Assembly: GCF_002355415.1 (NCBI RefSeq)
Contig: NZ_AP014936.1
Span: 1,674,001 to 1,738,000, forward strand
Reading direction: 5' to 3'
DNA: 64,000 nucleotides
From: Sulfurifustis variabilis
GTDB lineage: Bacteria > Pseudomonadota > Gammaproteobacteria > Acidiferrobacterales > Sulfurifustaceae
Shown: positions 63,927 through 64,000 of the stretch, piece after piece
Position numbering within the stretch: position 1 is the stretch's first letter
How the letters are laid out: every line of letters starts with the position of its first letter
Position numbers and translations under genes: made by a program
Notes under the pieces: model-generated
Databases searched by the model: none
What the model was told of the DNA's origin: nothing
What the model saw: only the letters and a program-made list of their open reading frames with translations

Positions 63927-64000
63927 GTATCCCCGCGTCCTTTGGCTTTACCCGGCGATTAATAGGATGATTGCCGGGCTCAAGAAAGAACGGGGGGCAA
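63927..64000. other. end of window after tRNA-Leu
   Basis: These 74 bases hold no identified feature. An ATG at 63967 with an AGGA upstream opens a frame to the window edge, but 11 codons are too few to judge. Confidence 0.4.

Noticed and set aside
63967-64000. Possible gene start at the right edge
   Set aside because: Only 11 codons are visible, too few to support a call.

Overview
The window is 64 kb of a high-GC gammaproteobacterial chromosome, almost entirely housekeeping genes in tight operons. The phylum call rests on gene order: dnaE-accA-tilS-pyrG-kdsA-eno-ftsB; rpoE-rseA-rseB-mucD next to lepA-lepB-rnc-era-recO-pdxJ-acpS; thrS-infC-rpmI-rplT-pheST-ihfA-merR; surE-pcm-nlpD-rpoS; uvrC-pgsA followed by tRNA-Gly/Cys/Leu. 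KdsA, SdhE/YgfX, MucB/MucD, NlpD and Slp-type lipoproteins point to a Gram-negative gammaproteobacterium. A YeiH/UPF0324 (putative sulfate exporter) operon and the high GC make a sulfur-oxidising lineage (Acidiferrobacterales or Chromatiales type) plausible, but that is inference. I see no prophage, insertion sequence, CRISPR array or clear genomic island.

Layout. 0-8.4 kb: 3' end of dnaE, fatty acid, tRNA-lysidine, CTP and KDO genes, enolase and ftsB. 8.4-12.6 kb, minus strand: a SRPBCC-like membrane protein, a universal stress protein, a 43-residue membrane protein, a large UPF0324 transporter and ygfZ. 12.7-18.2 kb: sdhCDABE-ygfX, convergent with nadB. 18.3-21.8 kb: the sigma-E envelope-stress operon with a candidate autoregulatory promoter, closed by a strong terminator. 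22-28.7 kb: the lepA-to-acpS operon, joined mostly by 1-4 base overlaps and ending in a cupin gene. 28.8-32.6 kb, minus strand: two Slp-like lipoproteins, tRNA-Asn, a lone pseudopilin, an unknown exported protein and an aspartate aminotransferase. 32.7-35.8 kb: uvrB and an orphan PstS-like protein. 35.8-43.5 kb: tRNA-Val, the thrS-infC-L35-L20-pheST-ihfA-merR cluster and tRNA-Pro.

43.5-47.3 kb: a tandem 138-base repeat that copies the 3' end of tRNA-Pro, then surE-pcm-nlpD-rpoS, with rpoS carrying an apparent one-base insertion in a C7 run. 47.5-51.7 kb: an MTH938-family protein, then alaC-hom-thrC. 51.8-59.2 kb: an RpfE-like protein, recJ, cysM, a PolB-type 3'-5' exonuclease, rlmD, an L,D-transpeptidase-fold protein and nagZ. 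59.3-64 kb: speD, a family 5 uracil-DNA glycosylase, uvrC, pgsA and three tRNA genes behind one near-consensus promoter.

The most notable points are the rpoS frameshift, the tRNA-Pro repeat, the small membrane protein paired with an enlarged UPF0324 transporter, a terminator-like hairpin ending four bases before the usp start codon, and the AUC start of infC inside thrS. Nothing here is a clear, complete new defence or biosynthetic system; the UPF0324/43-residue/Usp operon is the best candidate for undescribed biology.
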